Assembly (NCBI RefSeq): GCF_900215355.1
Contig: NZ_OBEA01000003.1
Span: 186,001-250,000 of the forward strand
From: Pseudooceanicola antarcticus
GTDB lineage: Bacteria; Pseudomonadota; Alphaproteobacteria; Rhodobacterales; Rhodobacteraceae
Length of the DNA: 64,000 nucleotides
Reading direction: 5' to 3'
Below are positions 25,363-35,100 of the stretch, one piece after another. Under the pieces are notes generated by a model. That model searched no databases, was not told the origin of the DNA, and worked only from the letters and a program-made list of their open reading frames with translations. Each line of letters begins with the position of its first letter. The stretch's first letter is position 1. The translations under genes were made by a program, and so were the position numbers.

Positions 25363-27807
25363 ATGGCCCTTCCCCCCAAGTCCGCCCGCGTCGTCATCAT
25401 CGGCGGCGGAGTCATCGGCTGTTCCGTCGCCTATCACCTGACATTGCAGGGCTGGCGCGACGTGGTGCTGCTGGAGCGCAAGCAGCTGACCTCGGGCACT
25501 ACCTGGCATGCCGCCGGGCTGATCGCGCAGTTGCGCTCGTCGAAGAACATGACGCGGCTGGCGAAGTACTCTCAGGAGCTCTACGGCGGGCTTGAGGCCG
25601 AGACGGGCGTGGCGACGGGGTTCCGCCGCAATGGCTCGATCACCCTGGCGCTGACCGAGGCGCGGCGGGAAGAGATCCTGCGCCAGGCCGCCATGGCGCG
25701 TGCCTTCGGCGTCGAGGCCGAGGCGATCTCGCCACAGGATGTGAAGGCGATGTATCCGCATGTGAACATCGAGGGCGCGACGGCGGGGGTCTATCTGCCG
25801 AAGGACGGGCAGGGCGACCCGGCGAACATCGCGCTGGCGCTGGCCAAGGGCGCGAAGATGCGCGGCGCGCAGGTGCTGGAGCGGGTGAAGGTCACCGGCG
25901 TGGCCCGGCAGGGCCGCCGCATCACCGGGGTGGATTGGGAAGCCGAGGGAGAGCAGGGGCACATCTCCTGCGACCACGTGGTCAACTGTGCTGGCATGTG
26001 GGGTCGGGAGGTCGGCCGCATGCTGGGCGTCAACGTCCCCCTGCAGGCCTGCGAGCATTTCTACCTTGTCACCGACACCATCGAGGGTCTGGGCCAGCTG
26101 CCCACCCTGCGCGTGCCCGACGAATGCGCCTACTACAAGGAAGATGCGGGCAAGATCCTTCTCGGGGCGTTTGAGCCCGTCGCCAAGCCCTGGGCCCTGG
26201 ACGGCATCCCCGAGGATTTCGAGTTCGACCAGCTGCCCGAGGACTTCGAGCACTTCGAGCCCATCATGGAGGCCGCGATCACCCGCATGCCCATGCTGGC
26301 CGAGGCGGGCATCCATACCTTCTTCAACGGCCCCGAGAGCTTTACCCCCGATGATGCCTATCACTTGGGCCAGGCGCCCGAGATGGACAATGTCTGGGTT
26401 GCGGCGGGGTTCAACTCCATCGGAATCCAGTCGGCGGGCGGCGCCGGCAAGGCGCTGGCAGAATGGATGGATGCGGGCGAGAAGCCCTTTGACCTTGGCG
26501 ATGTGGATATCGCCCGGATGCAGCCCTTCCAGGGCAACCGGACCTACCTGGCGGAACGCTCGAAAGAGACGCTCGGGCTGCTCTATGCCGATCACTTCCC
26601 CTTCCGGCAGAAAGCCACGGCACGGGGGGTGCGGCGGTCGCCGCTGCATTCCCACCTGACGGCCATGGGCGCGGTCTTCGGGGAGTTCGCCGGATGGGAG
26701 CGCGCCAACTGGTTCGCCAAACCCGGACAGGAGCCGGTCTACGACTACAGCTGGCAGCGCCCCTCTTGGTTCACCAATGTCGCCCAGGAGCACCGCGCGG
26801 TGCGCGAGGGGGTGGGGATCTACGACATGTCCTCCTTCGGGAAGATCCGCGTCGAGGGGCCGGAGGCCTGCGCCTTCCTGAATCATGTCGCGGGCGGGCA
26901 GATGGATGTGGCGGCGGGCAAGATCGTCTACACCCAGTTCCTCAATTCGCGCGGCGGGATCGAGGCCGATTTGACCATCACGCGGCTGTCGGAAACCGCC
27001 TATCTGGTGGTCACCCCGGCGGCGACGGTGCAGGCCGACATGGCCCATATGCGCCGCCATCTGGGCGACCGGCGCGTCACGCTGACCGATGTCACCGCGG
27101 GCGAGGCGGTGATTGCCGTCATGGGCCCCAAGGCGCGCGACCTCCTCGGCCTGATCTCTCGGGCGGATCTCGGGAACACGGCCCACCCCTTCGGCCAGGC
27201 CCGCGAGATCGAGATCGGCATGGCCCTGGCCCGCGCGCATCGCGTCACCTACGTCGGCGAGCTGGGGTGGGAGATCTACGTCTCCTCCGACATGGCCGGG
27301 CATGTCTTCGAGGAAATCCACCGGGCCGGTCGCCTGGTCGGCGCGAAGCTCTGCGGGCTGCACATGATGGACAGTTGCCGCATGGAGAAGGGCTATCGCC
27401 ACTTCGGCCACGACATCACCTGCGAGGATCATGTGCTTGAGGCCGGCCTGGGCTTTGCGGTGAAGACCGCCAAGCCCGATTTCATCGGCCGCGAGGCGGT
27501 GCTGCGCAAGAAGGACGTGGGGCTTTCGATGCGTCTGGTGCAGTTCAAGCTCTCCGAGCCCGAACCGCTGCTCTACCACGCAGAGCCGGTGCTGCGGGAT
27601 GGTCAAGTGGTCAGCCATTTGACCTCGGGGGCCTATGGCCACCACCTGGGGGCGGCGCTTGGGATGGGCTATGTCCCCTGTGCCGGGCAGAGCGTGGAAG
27701 AGCTGCTGGGATCTCGCTACGAGATCGACGTGGCGGGGCGCCGGGTGCGGGCAGAGGCCAGCCTGCGGCCCTTCCATGACCCGACGTCGGAGCGGGTGAA
27801 GCTCTGA
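25363..27807 (+). CDS. FAD-dependent dimethylglycine/sarcosine dehydrogenase-like protein
   Basis: The 814-residue protein joins an N-terminal DAO-type FAD domain (VVIIGGGVIGCSVAYHL) to a C-terminal aminomethyltransferase (GcvT-like) half with GEAVIAVMGPKA, GELGWEIYV and GLHMMDSCRMEKGYRH. The WHAAGLI segment near residue 49 contains the His that carries covalent FAD in DMGDH and SARDH. It would oxidatively demethylate a methylated glycine and hand the C1 unit to tetrahydrofolate. It is transcribed right after an XRE-cupin regulator and ends at a strong terminator. Which N-methyl substrate it uses is not decidable here. Confidence 0.88.
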   Translation: MALPPKSARVVIIGGGVIGCSVAYHLTLQGWRDVVLLERKQLTSGTTWHAAGLIAQLRSSKNMTRLAKYSQELYGGLEAETGVATGFRRNGSITLALTEARREEILRQAAMARAFGVEAEAISPQDVKAMYPHVNIEGATAGVYLPKDGQGDPANIALALAKGAKMRGAQVLERVKVTGVARQGRRITGVDWEAEGEQGHISCDHVVNCAGMWGREVGRMLGVNVPLQACEHFYLVTDTIEGLGQLPTLRVPDECAYYKEDAGKILLGAFEPVAKPWALDGIPEDFEFDQLPEDFEHFEPIMEAAITRMPMLAEAGIHTFFNGPESFTPDDAYHLGQAPEMDNVWVAAGFNSIGIQSAGGAGKALAEWMDAGEKPFDLGDVDIARMQPFQGNRTYLAERSKETLGLLYADHFPFRQKATARGVRRSPLHSHLTAMGAVFGEFAGWERANWFAKPGQEPVYDYSWQRPSWFTNVAQEHRAVREGVGIYDMSSFGKIRVEGPEACAFLNHVAGGQMDVAAGKIVYTQFLNSRGGIEADLTITRLSETAYLVVTPAATVQADMAHMRRHLGDRRVTLTDVTAGEAVIAVMGPKARDLLGLISRADLGNTAHPFGQAREIEIGMALARAHRVTYVGELGWEIYVSSDMAGHVFEEIHRAGRLVGAKLCGLHMMDSCRMEKGYRHFGHDITCEDHVLEAGLGFAVKTAKPDFIGREAVLRKKDVGLSMRLVQFKLSEPEPLLYHAEPVLRDGQVVSHLTSGAYGHHLGAALGMGYVPCAGQSVEELLGSRYEIDVAGRRVRAEASLRPFHDPTSERVKL

Positions 27808-27814
27808 ACGAGAA

Positions 27815-27842
27815 GGGGCGGTCCGAAGACCGCCCCCCTTTA
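27815..27842 (+). terminator. Intrinsic terminator after the DMGDH-like gene
   Basis: GGGGCGGTC and GACCGCCCC form a 9-bp stem closed by CGAA (UUCG on the other strand) and followed by CCTTTAT. It lies between convergent genes and may also stop transcription of the sco gene from the other side. Confidence 0.85.
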
Positions 27843-27844
27843 TC

Positions 27845-28432
27845 TCAGCTCGCCTGCATGCGGCGGATCTTGTCGATCACCCGGTCGTAGTCTTCCTGGT
27901 AGCCGATCGGCTCGAAGAAGCGGCCCTTTTGGTCGAAGAGCAGCACCGAGGCCGAATGGTCCATGGTGTAGTCGCCATCTTCCAGCTCCACCTGCCGGGC
28001 ATAGACCCGGAAGGCCTTGATCGCCTCGTCGATCTCGTCCCGCGAGCCCGAGACGCCGGTGACGCCCGGCGCCCAGGAGACATAGTCGCGCAGGGTGTCG
28101 ACGTCGTCCCGCTCGGGGTCGACGGTGACGAAGTAGACGCGCAGCTGCTTGTCCTCGCCCAGGTCTTCCTGCCAGGTGGCAATGTCGCCCAGGGTGGTGG
28201 GGCAGACCTCGGGGCAATGGGTGAAGCCGAAGAACACCGCCGTATAGGCGCCCTTCAGGCTGTCTTCGGTGAAGGTGCCACCATCGGTCATCTGCAGCTC
28301 GTAGTCGCCGCGGCCCAGCTCGTCGGCCAGGGTACGGTTCAGCATCGGCTGGATCACCTTGAGGGCGGCAAAGGCGAGGATCGCCAGGGCAACGAGGCCC
28401 CAGAGCGCCAGCATCAGGCCCTTTCTGCTCAT
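27845..28432 (-). CDS. Sco family copper chaperone / cytochrome oxidase assembly protein
   Basis: The 195-residue thioredoxin-fold protein is anchored by an N-terminal membrane helix (about 6-24). It has the copper-binding CPEVC motif in FFGFTHCPEVCPTTLGD and the distal His in YTMDHSASVLL. Sco proteins deliver copper to, or reduce, the CuA site of cytochrome c oxidase on the periplasmic side. The ATG at 28432 directly precedes the lipid anchor; an upstream frame extension is low-complexity. It is transcribed after a YcnI-PCuAC fusion, which fits copper delivery. Confidence 0.92.
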   Translation of the reverse strand: MSRKGLMLALWGLVALAILAFAALKVIQPMLNRTLADELGRGDYELQMTDGGTFTEDSLKGAYTAVFFGFTHCPEVCPTTLGDIATWQEDLGEDKQLRVYFVTVDPERDDVDTLRDYVSWAPGVTGVSGSRDEIDEAIKAFRVYARQVELEDGDYTMDHSASVLLFDQKGRFFEPIGYQEDYDRVIDKIRRMQAS

Positions 28433-28487
28433 CTTGGGTACTCCTGTCTGAGTGGCGGCCCTGCGAGATGCAGGGCCGGGAGGGGTC

Positions 28488-29474
28488 TTAGTGGTCCATG
28501 TGCTCGTGGTCGCCATGGCCATGGGTCTTGGCATTCGGCGCGCCGATGGCCAGCGGCAGGGTCACGGTGCCGGCGGTCTCGAAGGTCAGGGTGACGTCAA
28601 CCGTCTCGCCCTCGACCAGCGGCTGTTGCAGCTTCATGAACATCAGGTGGAAACCGCCGGGCTTCAGCTCGATGGTTTCGCCGGCGGGGATCTCGAGCCC
28701 GTCTTCGAGCTCTCGCATGCGCATCACGTCGCCTTCCATGGCCATCTCGTGGATCTCGGAATGGCCCGCAACCGCGGTTTCGACGGCGATCAGGCGGTCG
28801 GCGCTGTCGCCGTTGTTGGTGATGGTCAGGAAGCCGCCGCCGACAGGGGCATTGGGCAGCGTCGCGCGCGAGAAGCCATCCGAGAGGGTCAGCGCCCCCA
28901 GGGTGACGGGGCCCGCCTCTGCCTCCATGGCATGGCCCGCGTGGGCACCGTGGCCCGCGTGGTCATGGGCCATCGCGTCACCGGCCACCAGCTGCAGCTT
29001 GGGGGCGGGGTTCGCCACCTCGCCGCCGGAGGTATCGGTCCAGTCGGCCACCCCGTTGGCGCATTCCTGCACCGCGGGGAAATAGAGCGTGCTGCCCGTC
29101 TCGGCATTGGCGAAGCTGCCGCGCACGGTGAATTCATCGTACCAGCCGTCTTCCAGGTGGCCGCCGCTCCAGGTCACTTCGCGCACGCCCTCGGTCATCT
29201 TGGTGCCGTGGTTCATGTAGGGCGTCGCATAGGCGCCGGTGGTGGTGCTCAGCTCCCAGCCCGCCTTGGGCATCGGCTTCACGTTGTAGAAGCCCTCGGG
29301 GATGGTCAGGCGGACGGTATGGGTCGCCTCGCCTTCGCAGCCATGGGGCACGCGCAGGCTGATCTTGGTGGTCTCGCCCAGCGTGGCGCTGCGCTGATCC
29401 AGCGTGGCATGGGCCGAGGCGGAGCCTGCCATGGCGGTGGTGAGGGCAAGCGCGGTCAGAATGGTGGTTTTCAT
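28488..29474 (-). CDS. YcnI (DUF1775)-PCuAC copper chaperone fusion
   Basis: The 328-residue secreted protein has a signal peptide that, cut after SASA, leaves an N-terminal His (HATLDQ). This is the copper-binding residue of YcnI-type domains. DUF1775 spans about 22-165, with VRLTIPEGFYNVKPMPKAGW. A His-rich linker (HDHAGHGAHAGH) leads to a PCuAC domain at about 195-310 with IHEMAMEGDVMRM and GGFHLMFM, its Met/His copper ligands. The C-terminus is again His-rich. It likely passes copper to Sco or CuA in the periplasm. Confidence 0.92.
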   Translation of the reverse strand: MKTTILTALALTTAMAGSASAHATLDQRSATLGETTKISLRVPHGCEGEATHTVRLTIPEGFYNVKPMPKAGWELSTTTGAYATPYMNHGTKMTEGVREVTWSGGHLEDGWYDEFTVRGSFANAETGSTLYFPAVQECANGVADWTDTSGGEVANPAPKLQLVAGDAMAHDHAGHGAHAGHAMEAEAGPVTLGALTLSDGFSRATLPNAPVGGGFLTITNNGDSADRLIAVETAVAGHSEIHEMAMEGDVMRMRELEDGLEIPAGETIELKPGGFHLMFMKLQQPLVEGETVDVTLTFETAGTVTLPLAIGAPNAKTHGHGDHEHMDH

Positions 29475-29581
29475 ATCAGGTCTCTGTTCCTGCACGGGGG
29501 GCCGCTACGGGCCGTCGTGCCTATGGGTCGTGGCGCCCTGGGGCGCGGCGTGATGCTGCCGGTCGGTGCCGGTCAGCGGTT

Positions 29582-29941
29582 TCAGGCCAGGAACAGGGGG
29601 GGAGCGCGTGGGGTGTTGGCGCGGCGCGGCGGGGCCGCGGGCACCGGGGCAAGGCGCAGGGCCGGGCCCGCCAGGGCGAAGACCATGCGCGAGACGGCAG
29701 GCGCGATGCCAAGGGCCGGGCTCTCGGGCAGGGCATGGCAGAAGGGGCAGTGATGCGCATGTTGCGCCTCGGTGCCGTCGGCACAGATCGAGCCATTGCC
29801 CGGCTCCAGTGCCAGCACGCTGGAGGCGCGCGCGATCTCGTCCGCCGAGGGCGCCATATGCGCAGACGACAGCAGTGCCCCCCAGGCGAGGGTCAGCACC
29901 AGCAGGCAAAGAACGACAAGGCGGCGGGGCGCGGTCAGCAT
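29582..29941 (-). CDS. Small DUF2946-like membrane/secreted protein
   Basis: The 119-residue protein has an N-terminal hydrophobic segment (about 8-26), a cysteine/histidine motif AQHAHHCPFCHALPE near residue 60, and a second hydrophobic stretch. The HCPFC core resembles DUF2946 proteins that accompany copper genes. The ATG follows AGAAGAG. It is the first gene of the copper cluster, 107 bp ahead of the YcnI-PCuAC fusion, so a role in copper handling is inferred. Confidence 0.65.
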   Translation of the reverse strand: MLTAPRRLVVLCLLVLTLAWGALLSSAHMAPSADEIARASSVLALEPGNGSICADGTEAQHAHHCPFCHALPESPALGIAPAVSRMVFALAGPALRLAPVPAAPPRRANTPRAPPLFLA

Positions 29942-30496
29942 GGCTCTCTTCTAACCTGCGGCGCGCGACGGCGGAAGGGCCCGCCGCAGGCTGGAGCGAT
30001 CTGCCGCAGGAGCGCCACCTGCCGAACCTATCCTTTCGGATAGGCCCCCTATCCCTTGTTCCGCCGCATGAGCCTGATGGTCAGGTGAAAATGGGCGCGG
30101 ACTCGGGCACATAGGGCCTCAAGGAGCCAAGCTCTGACGGGGAGACCCGGAAGGCGAAGGCTCTGCGCCAAGGCGGCACTTCAGACCCCGCGAGGGGAAG
30201 CCTGCAAGGACCGTGTGGCGCGCTTGAGCCGGGTCGGCACAGCTGACACACACACACACCAAGCCCCGACCCGGCACCATGGGCTCCCGGACGCACTTTC
30301 GCGTTACCCACAAACGTTGTCCGGGACCCGGACCGACAGACGTCCCTCTGTCGGTCCGGACCCTATGGGTCCACTCCCCCCCCCATGATCTGCCGCATCT
30401 GCTTTCCATGCCCAGGGCTTTGCACTAGTTTGCGCCCGACAAGGACAATCCCCGAGCGCCCGTCGCGTCGGGGTCGGAGAAGCAGGGAGTGCCCCG
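29942..30496. other. 555-bp non-coding gap with several stable hairpins
   Basis: I see no convincing gene here. It holds CCTATCC/GGATAGG (30027-30044), a ~10-bp stem of GCCGGGTCGG and CCGACCCGGC around a loop with a CA-repeat (about 30226-30274), a 13-bp perfect stem (30328-30340 with 30347-30359) and GGACCC/GGGTCC (30357-30372). It may contain the promoter of the copper cluster on one side, the promoter of the CoxG-like gene on the other, and perhaps a structured RNA. Confidence 0.5.
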
Positions 30497-31015
30497 ATGG
30501 AGATGAGTGACAGCCGCGTGATCGCCGCGGACAAGGCAACGGTCTTTGCGGCATTGCTGTCGCCCGAGGTTCTGCAGGAATGCGTCCCCGGCGCGCAGGA
30601 TGTGTCCGGCACCCCCGAAGAGGGTTTCGAGGCCACCGTCGTGCAGAAGGTCGGCCCGGTGAAGGCCACCTTCAAGGGCAAGGTCACGGTCAGCGAGATC
30701 ACCGAGGGCGAGGCGCTGACGCTTTCAGGCGAAGGCAAGGGCGGCGCCGCGGGCTTCGCCAAGGGTCTGGCCAAGGTCTCCCTGGCCGAGGTCGAGGGGG
30801 GCACCGAGCTCAGCTACCAGGTCGAGGCCAAGGTCGGCGGCAAGCTGGCGCAACTCGGCTCTCGGGTGATCGACGGCTTTGCCAAGAAGATGGCGGATCA
30901 GTTCTTCACCCGCTTCCAGGAGGTGTTGGAAGGCCCCGCCGAGGATGCGGAAGAGGGCGAAGCCACCTCGGAAGCCGAGAAGAAGGGCTGGCTGAGCCGC
31001 CTGCGCCGCAGCTGA
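30497..31015 (+). CDS. CoxG-like SRPBCC family protein
   Basis: The 172-residue protein resembles CoxG (carbon monoxide dehydrogenase subunit G): it has the early PEVLQECVPGAQDV segment, VGPVKATFKGKV, and an SRPBCC fold. An acidic linker (AEDAEEGEATSEAE) and a basic end (WLSRLRRS) follow. CoxG recruits CO dehydrogenase to the membrane in carboxydotrophs, but no coxMSL genes are nearby. Many alphaproteobacteria carry stand-alone homologues with unknown roles. The start follows AGGGAG. Confidence 0.85.
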   Translation: MEMSDSRVIAADKATVFAALLSPEVLQECVPGAQDVSGTPEEGFEATVVQKVGPVKATFKGKVTVSEITEGEALTLSGEGKGGAAGFAKGLAKVSLAEVEGGTELSYQVEAKVGGKLAQLGSRVIDGFAKKMADQFFTRFQEVLEGPAEDAEEGEATSEAEKKGWLSRLRRS

Positions 31016-31288
31016 CCGCCTGGGCTTGCCGGCCGGGGCTGGCGGGCTGGAGCGGCAGGTCAGGGCTGGCTGGCCGGACCCGCTGACAAGGCGAGGTCGC
31101 CCGGTCCGGACAGGGCCGGGCCGGCTGCCATCATGTGCATTGATGCGGGCGCTAACACACGGATGTGTGATATGGCACAGTGAAACCTCGCTGTGGCTGA
31201 CCTATCTCTGCCAAGCGGTCTTGCATGCGACACCGCGCCGCGCGGGCCATTCCGGCCCGCCAGAAACCTCACCTCCAGGGAGAAGAGA

Positions 31289-32221
31289 ATGTCCGCGATC
31301 CTTCAGATCCGCGACCTCCGGAAGGTCTATGACGGGGGTTTCGAGGCCCTCAAGGGCGTTACGCTTGATATCGAAGAGGGCGAGATCCTTGCCCTTCTGG
31401 GGCCCAACGGGGCCGGCAAGACGACCCTGATCTCGACGCTGTGCGGGATCACCGAACCCACGTCGGGCTCGGCCACCGTGGCCGGGTTCGACATCAAGAC
31501 GCAGTACCGCCAGGCGCGCGAGCTGATCGGGCTGGTGCCGCAGGAAATCAACCTCGAGCCGTTTTCCTACGTCGGTGCCAACCTGCATTTCTCGCGCGGG
31601 CTCTTCGGCAAGCCCCGTGACGATGCCAAGGTCGAGGACGTGCTGCGCAAGCTGGCGCTCTGGGACAAGCGCGCCAACCGCGTGCGCGAGCTCTCGGGCG
31701 GGATGAAGCGCCGGGTGCTGATCGGCAAGGCGCTGGCCCACGAGCCGCGGGTGCTGTTCCTCGACGAACCGACCGCGGGCGTCGACGTGGCCCTGCGCAA
31801 GGAGATGTGGGACGTGGTGGCCGATCTGAAGGCCGCGGGCGTCACCATCATCCTGACCACCCACTACATCGAAGAGGCCGAGGCCATGGCCGACCGCGTC
31901 GCGGTGATCCGCGGCGGCGAGATCCTGATGGTCGAAAAGACCGCCGACCTGATGAGCCGCCTGGGCCGCAAGGAGCTGACGGTCGAGCTGCGCGAGCCGC
32001 TGACCGAGGTGCCCGCCGCCCTGTCGGATTATGATCTGCAGCTCTCCGCGGACGGGACGGCGCTGACCTACAGCTACGACACCCAGGCCGAGCGCACGGG
32101 CATCGCCGGCCTGATGCGGGCCTTCACCGATGCCGGCATCGTGCTGAAAGACCTGCACACCAGCCAGAGTTCCCTGGAAGACATCTTTGTCGACCTCGTG
32201 GAAGAAGGAGCAGACACATGA
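31289..32221 (+). CDS. ABC-2 exporter ATPase (YadG-like)
   Basis: The 310-residue ATPase has Walker [11 protein letters not shown], signature ELSGGMKRR, Walker B VLFLDEP followed by TAGVD, and switch TTHYIEEAE. The C-terminal ~85 residues form the dimer-type tail seen in DrrA/YadG proteins. The ATG at 31289 begins [10 protein letters not shown] after GGGAGAAGAG. It is coupled to the permease by an ATGA overlap. The substrate is unknown. Yad-type pumps are often listed as drug or polyketide exporters without proof. Confidence 0.88.
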   Translation: MSAILQIRDLRKVYDGGFEALKGVTLDIEEGEILALLGPNGAGKTTLISTLCGITEPTSGSATVAGFDIKTQYRQARELIGLVPQEINLEPFSYVGANLHFSRGLFGKPRDDAKVEDVLRKLALWDKRANRVRELSGGMKRRVLIGKALAHEPRVLFLDEPTAGVDVALRKEMWDVVADLKAAGVTIILTTHYIEEAEAMADRVAVIRGGEILMVEKTADLMSRLGRKELTVELREPLTEVPAALSDYDLQLSADGTALTYSYDTQAERTGIAGLMRAFTDAGIVLKDLHTSQSSLEDIFVDLVEEGADT

Positions 32222-32979
32222 ACCTGCGTGCCATCCAGGCCATCTACGTCAACGAGATGTCGCGGTTCTTCCGCACCATCCTGCAGAGCTTCGTCTCTCC
32301 GGTGATCTCGACCTCGCTCTACTTTGTCGTCTTCGGCGCCGCCATCGGCTCCCGGATCCAGGAGGTCGAGGGGGTCACCTACGCGGCCTTCATCGTGCCG
32401 GGCCTGGTGATGCTGTCGGTGATCATGCAGTCGATCTCCAACGCCAGCTTCGGGATCTACTTCCCGAAATTCGTCGGTACCTTCTTCGAGCTCCTCTCGG
32501 CGCCGGTGAACTTCCTGGAGATCGTCATCGGCTTCGTCGGGGCCGCAGCGACCAAGGCGCTGTTCATCGGGGCCGTGATCCTGGGCACGGCGGCGGTCTT
32601 CGTCGACCTCCAGATCCAGCATCCCTTTGCCATGGTGGCCTTCCTCGTGCTGACCTGCCTCGCCTTCTCGCTGATGGGTTTCATCATCGGCATCTGGGCC
32701 AAGAACTTCGAGCAGCTGCAGCTGGTCCCGCTGCTGATCGTCACGCCGCTGGTCTTCCTCGGCGGGTCCTTCTACTCGACGACCATGCTGCCCGAGTTTT
32801 GGCAGAAGGTGACACTGTTCAACCCGGTGCTCTACCTGATCTCGGGCTTCCGCTGGGCCTTCTTCGGCATCGCCGACGTGCCCGTGGGCTGGAGCCTGCT
32901 GGCCATCGCCGCCTTCTTCGGGATCTGCCTGCTGATCGTGGCGCGGATCTTCCAGACCGGCTGGCGGCTGCGCGACTGA
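32218..32979 (+). CDS. ABC-2 type permease (YadH-like)
   Basis: The 253-residue permease has six predicted membrane segments and the ABC-2 signature region in [24 protein letters not shown] near residue 180. It is the membrane partner of the preceding ATPase (four-base overlap). Together they form a half-transporter-style exporter that would dimerise. The transcript ends at the terminator at 33080-33110. Confidence 0.87.
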   Translation: MNLRAIQAIYVNEMSRFFRTILQSFVSPVISTSLYFVVFGAAIGSRIQEVEGVTYAAFIVPGLVMLSVIMQSISNASFGIYFPKFVGTFFELLSAPVNFLEIVIGFVGAAATKALFIGAVILGTAAVFVDLQIQHPFAMVAFLVLTCLAFSLMGFIIGIWAKNFEQLQLVPLLIVTPLVFLGGSFYSTTMLPEFWQKVTLFNPVLYLISGFRWAFFGIADVPVGWSLLAIAAFFGICLLIVARIFQTGWRLRD

Positions 32980-33050
32980 CCTGTCGCGCCACCCGGCCGT
33001 GACAGGTGGAAGGGGAGGGGGCTCTGCCCCCCGCGCTGCGCGCTCCCCCC

Positions 33051-33193
33051 GGAGTATTTCTGGCCTGGTGATGAGAAAGGGGCGCCCCATCGAGGGCGCC
33101 CTACTTTTTTCAGGGGGATCAAGCGCCCCTGGTCAAGGGAAGGAGCCTCTCGGGAGGGCGCGCGCTGCCTCATCACCAGGCTGAAAATACTCC
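33051..33193. repeat. Inverted 25-bp repeats flanking a terminator
   Basis: GGAGTATTTCTGGCCTGGTG plus ATGAG (33051-33075) is repeated inverted at 33169-33193 with 22 of 25 identical bases. The left copy is preceded by a GGGGGC-TCT-GCCCCC hairpin. The unit resembles gene-end repeats I associate with GC-rich Rhodobacteraceae genomes, but copy number cannot be counted from this window. Confidence 0.7.
33080..33110 (+). terminator. Intrinsic terminator of the ABC-2 exporter operon
   Basis: Two copies of the self-complementary GGGCGCCC (33080-33087 and 33094-33101) form an 8-bp stem with CATCGA loop, followed by TACTTTTTT. Confidence 0.88.
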
Positions 33194-33207
33194 CGCCGGA
33201 GGCGGCC

Positions 33208-35100
33208 TCAGGAGCCGGCGTGGAAATGGTCGTAGATGGCTTCTGCCAGGCTGTCGGAGATCCCGTCGACGGCCTTCAGGTCCTGCAGCCCCGCCCGGCT
33301 GACCGCCTTGGCAGAGCCGAAATGGGCCAGCAGCGCGCGCTTGCGGGTGGCGCCGACGCCGGGCACCTCGTCCAGCGGGTTGGCCATGTTGGACTTGGCG
33401 CGCTTGGCCCGGTGGGTGCCGATGGCGAAACGGTGCGCCTCGTCACGCATGCGCTGGACGAAGTAGAGCACCGGGTCGTTCATCTTCAGGGCGAAGGGGC
33501 GCTGACCGGGGCGGTGGAATTCCTCCTTGCCGTGGTCGCGGTCGACGCCCTTGGCGACGCCGACCATGGGCAGGTCGGGCACGCCCATCTCGTCGAGAAT
33601 CTGCTGCACCGCCGAGACCTGGCCCGCGCCGCCGTCGATCAGCAGCAGGTCCGGCCACATGCCGTTCTGGCGGTCTGGGTCTTCCTTCAGCAGGCGCTTC
33701 AGGCGGCGGGTCAGGACCTCTTTCATCATGCCGAAGTCATCGCCCGGCACCAGGTCTTCGCCCTTGATGTTGAACTTGCGGTACTGCGATTTCAGGAAGC
33801 CCTCGGGCCCGGCGACGATCATCCCGCCGACCGCATTGGTGCCCTGGATATGCGAGTTGTCGTAGACCTCGACCCGCTCGGGGGTCTTCTCGAGGCCGAA
33901 GGCCTCGGCCAGGCCTTTCAGCAGCTTCGTCTGCGTCGCGCTTTCGGCCATGCGGCGGCCCAGGCTTTCGCGCGCGTTGCGCGCGGCAGAGGCGATGAGC
34001 TCGGCCTTCTCGCCGCGTTGCGGGACCAGGAGCTCGACCTTGCGGCCGGCCTTCTCGGAGAGGGCTTCTTCCATCAGGTCGGCGTTCTCGATGCCATGTG
34101 ACAGCAGGATCTGCCGGGGCGGCTCCTTGGTGTCGTAGAACTGGCCGAGAAAGGCTTCCAGCACCTCTGCCTCCGAGACATCGACCCCGGCGCGGGGGTA
34201 GAAATCCTGGTTGCCCCAGTTCTGGTTGGCGCGGATGAAGAAGACCTGCACGCAGGCCTGGCCGCCTTCCATGTGCAGCGCGACGATATCGGCCTCGGCG
34301 GTGGAGCGCGGGTTGATGCCCTGGCTGCTCTGCACCTGGGTCAGCGCCTTGATCCGGTCCCGCAGGGCCGCGGCGCGTTCAAATTCCATCTCGTCGCTGG
34401 CGGCCTGCATCTCGGCGGCCAGCTTCTCCTGCACATCCGTGGAGCGGCCCTGCAGGAAACGCTCGGCATCGGCGACGGTGGCGGCGTAATCCGCCTCGGA
34501 GATGTAGCCGACGCAGGGCGCGGAACAGCGCTTGATCTGGTAGAGCAGGCAGGGCCGCGAGCGACCCTCGAAGACGCTGTCGGTGCAGTTGCGCAGCAGG
34601 AAGACCCGTTGCAGCTGGTTGAGCGTCCGGTTCACCGCGCCGGCGCTGGCGAAGGGGCCGTAGTAGGCGCCCTTGGGCTTGCGCGCGCCGCGATGTTTGC
34701 GGATCTGGGGGAAGGCATGATCCTTCGCCACCAGGATATCCGGGAAGCTCTTGTCGTCGCGCAGCAGCACGTTGTAGCGCGGTTTCAGCTGCTTGATCAG
34801 GTTCTGTTCCAGCAGCAGCGCTTCGGTTTCCGTACGCGTGGTGAGGAACATCATCCGCGCGGTCTCGCGGATCATCCGGGCGATCCGGCCGCTGTGCCCC
34901 GAGGGCCGCGCGTAGTTCGAGACCCGCGCCTTTAGGTTGCGCGCCTTGCCGACGTAAAGCACCCGGCTTTCGGAATCGAGCATCCGGTAGACGCCGGGAG
35001 AGCTGTCGAGAAGCGGCAGGTAGGAGGCGATCAGCGCATGGCCCGAGAGCCCGGAGGCCGGGGCCGCTTCGCTCTCTTCGATGTCATTTTCCTGGCTCAT
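33208..35100 (-). CDS. uvrC: Excinuclease ABC subunit C
   Basis: UvrC makes the two incisions around a DNA lesion in nucleotide excision repair. The 630-residue protein has the GIY-YIG nuclease domain ([24 protein letters not shown]; about 33-110), a UVR/UvrB-binding helix pair near 230-255 ([16 protein letters not shown]), the RNase H-like second nuclease ([20 protein letters not shown]) and C-terminal HhH motifs ([18 protein letters not shown]). Length and order are standard. Confidence 0.97.
   Translation of the reverse strand: MSQENDIEESEAAPASGLSGHALIASYLPLLDSSPGVYRMLDSESRVLYVGKARNLKARVSNYARPSGHSGRIARMIRETARMMFLTTRTETEALLLEQNLIKQLKPRYNVLLRDDKSFPDILVAKDHAFPQIRKHRGARKPKGAYYGPFASAGAVNRTLNQLQRVFLLRNCTDSVFEGRSRPCLLYQIKRCSAPCVGYISEADYAATVADAERFLQGRSTDVQEKLAAEMQAASDEMEFERAAALRDRIKALTQVQSSQGINPRSTAEADIVALHMEGGQACVQVFFIRANQNWGNQDFYPRAGVDVSEAEVLEAFLGQFYDTKEPPRQILLSHGIENADLMEEALSEKAGRKVELLVPQRGEKAELIASAARNARESLGRRMAESATQTKLLKGLAEAFGLEKTPERVEVYDNSHIQGTNAVGGMIVAGPEGFLKSQYRKFNIKGEDLVPGDDFGMMKEVLTRRLKRLLKEDPDRQNGMWPDLLLIDGGAGQVSAVQQILDEMGVPDLPMVGVAKGVDRDHGKEEFHRPGQRPFALKMNDPVLYFVQRMRDEAHRFAIGTHRAKRAKSNMANPLDEVPGVGATRKRALLAHFGSAKAVSRAGLQDLKAVDGISDSLAEAIYDHFHAGS

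Noticed and set aside
30140-30180. SRP 4.5S RNA, suggested by CCCGGAAGGCGAAGG
   Set aside because: The conserved asymmetric loop and flanking stem could not be matched; similarity is limited to the GGAA loop.
30081-30409. Two overlapping minus-strand open frames (76 and 96 codons) in the 30-kb gap
   Set aside because: No ribosome-binding site, composition driven by hairpins and repeats, and no recognisable protein features.
30497-31015. Part of a carbon monoxide dehydrogenase (cox) operon
   Set aside because: No coxS, coxM or coxL genes are near; stand-alone CoxG-like proteins are common.
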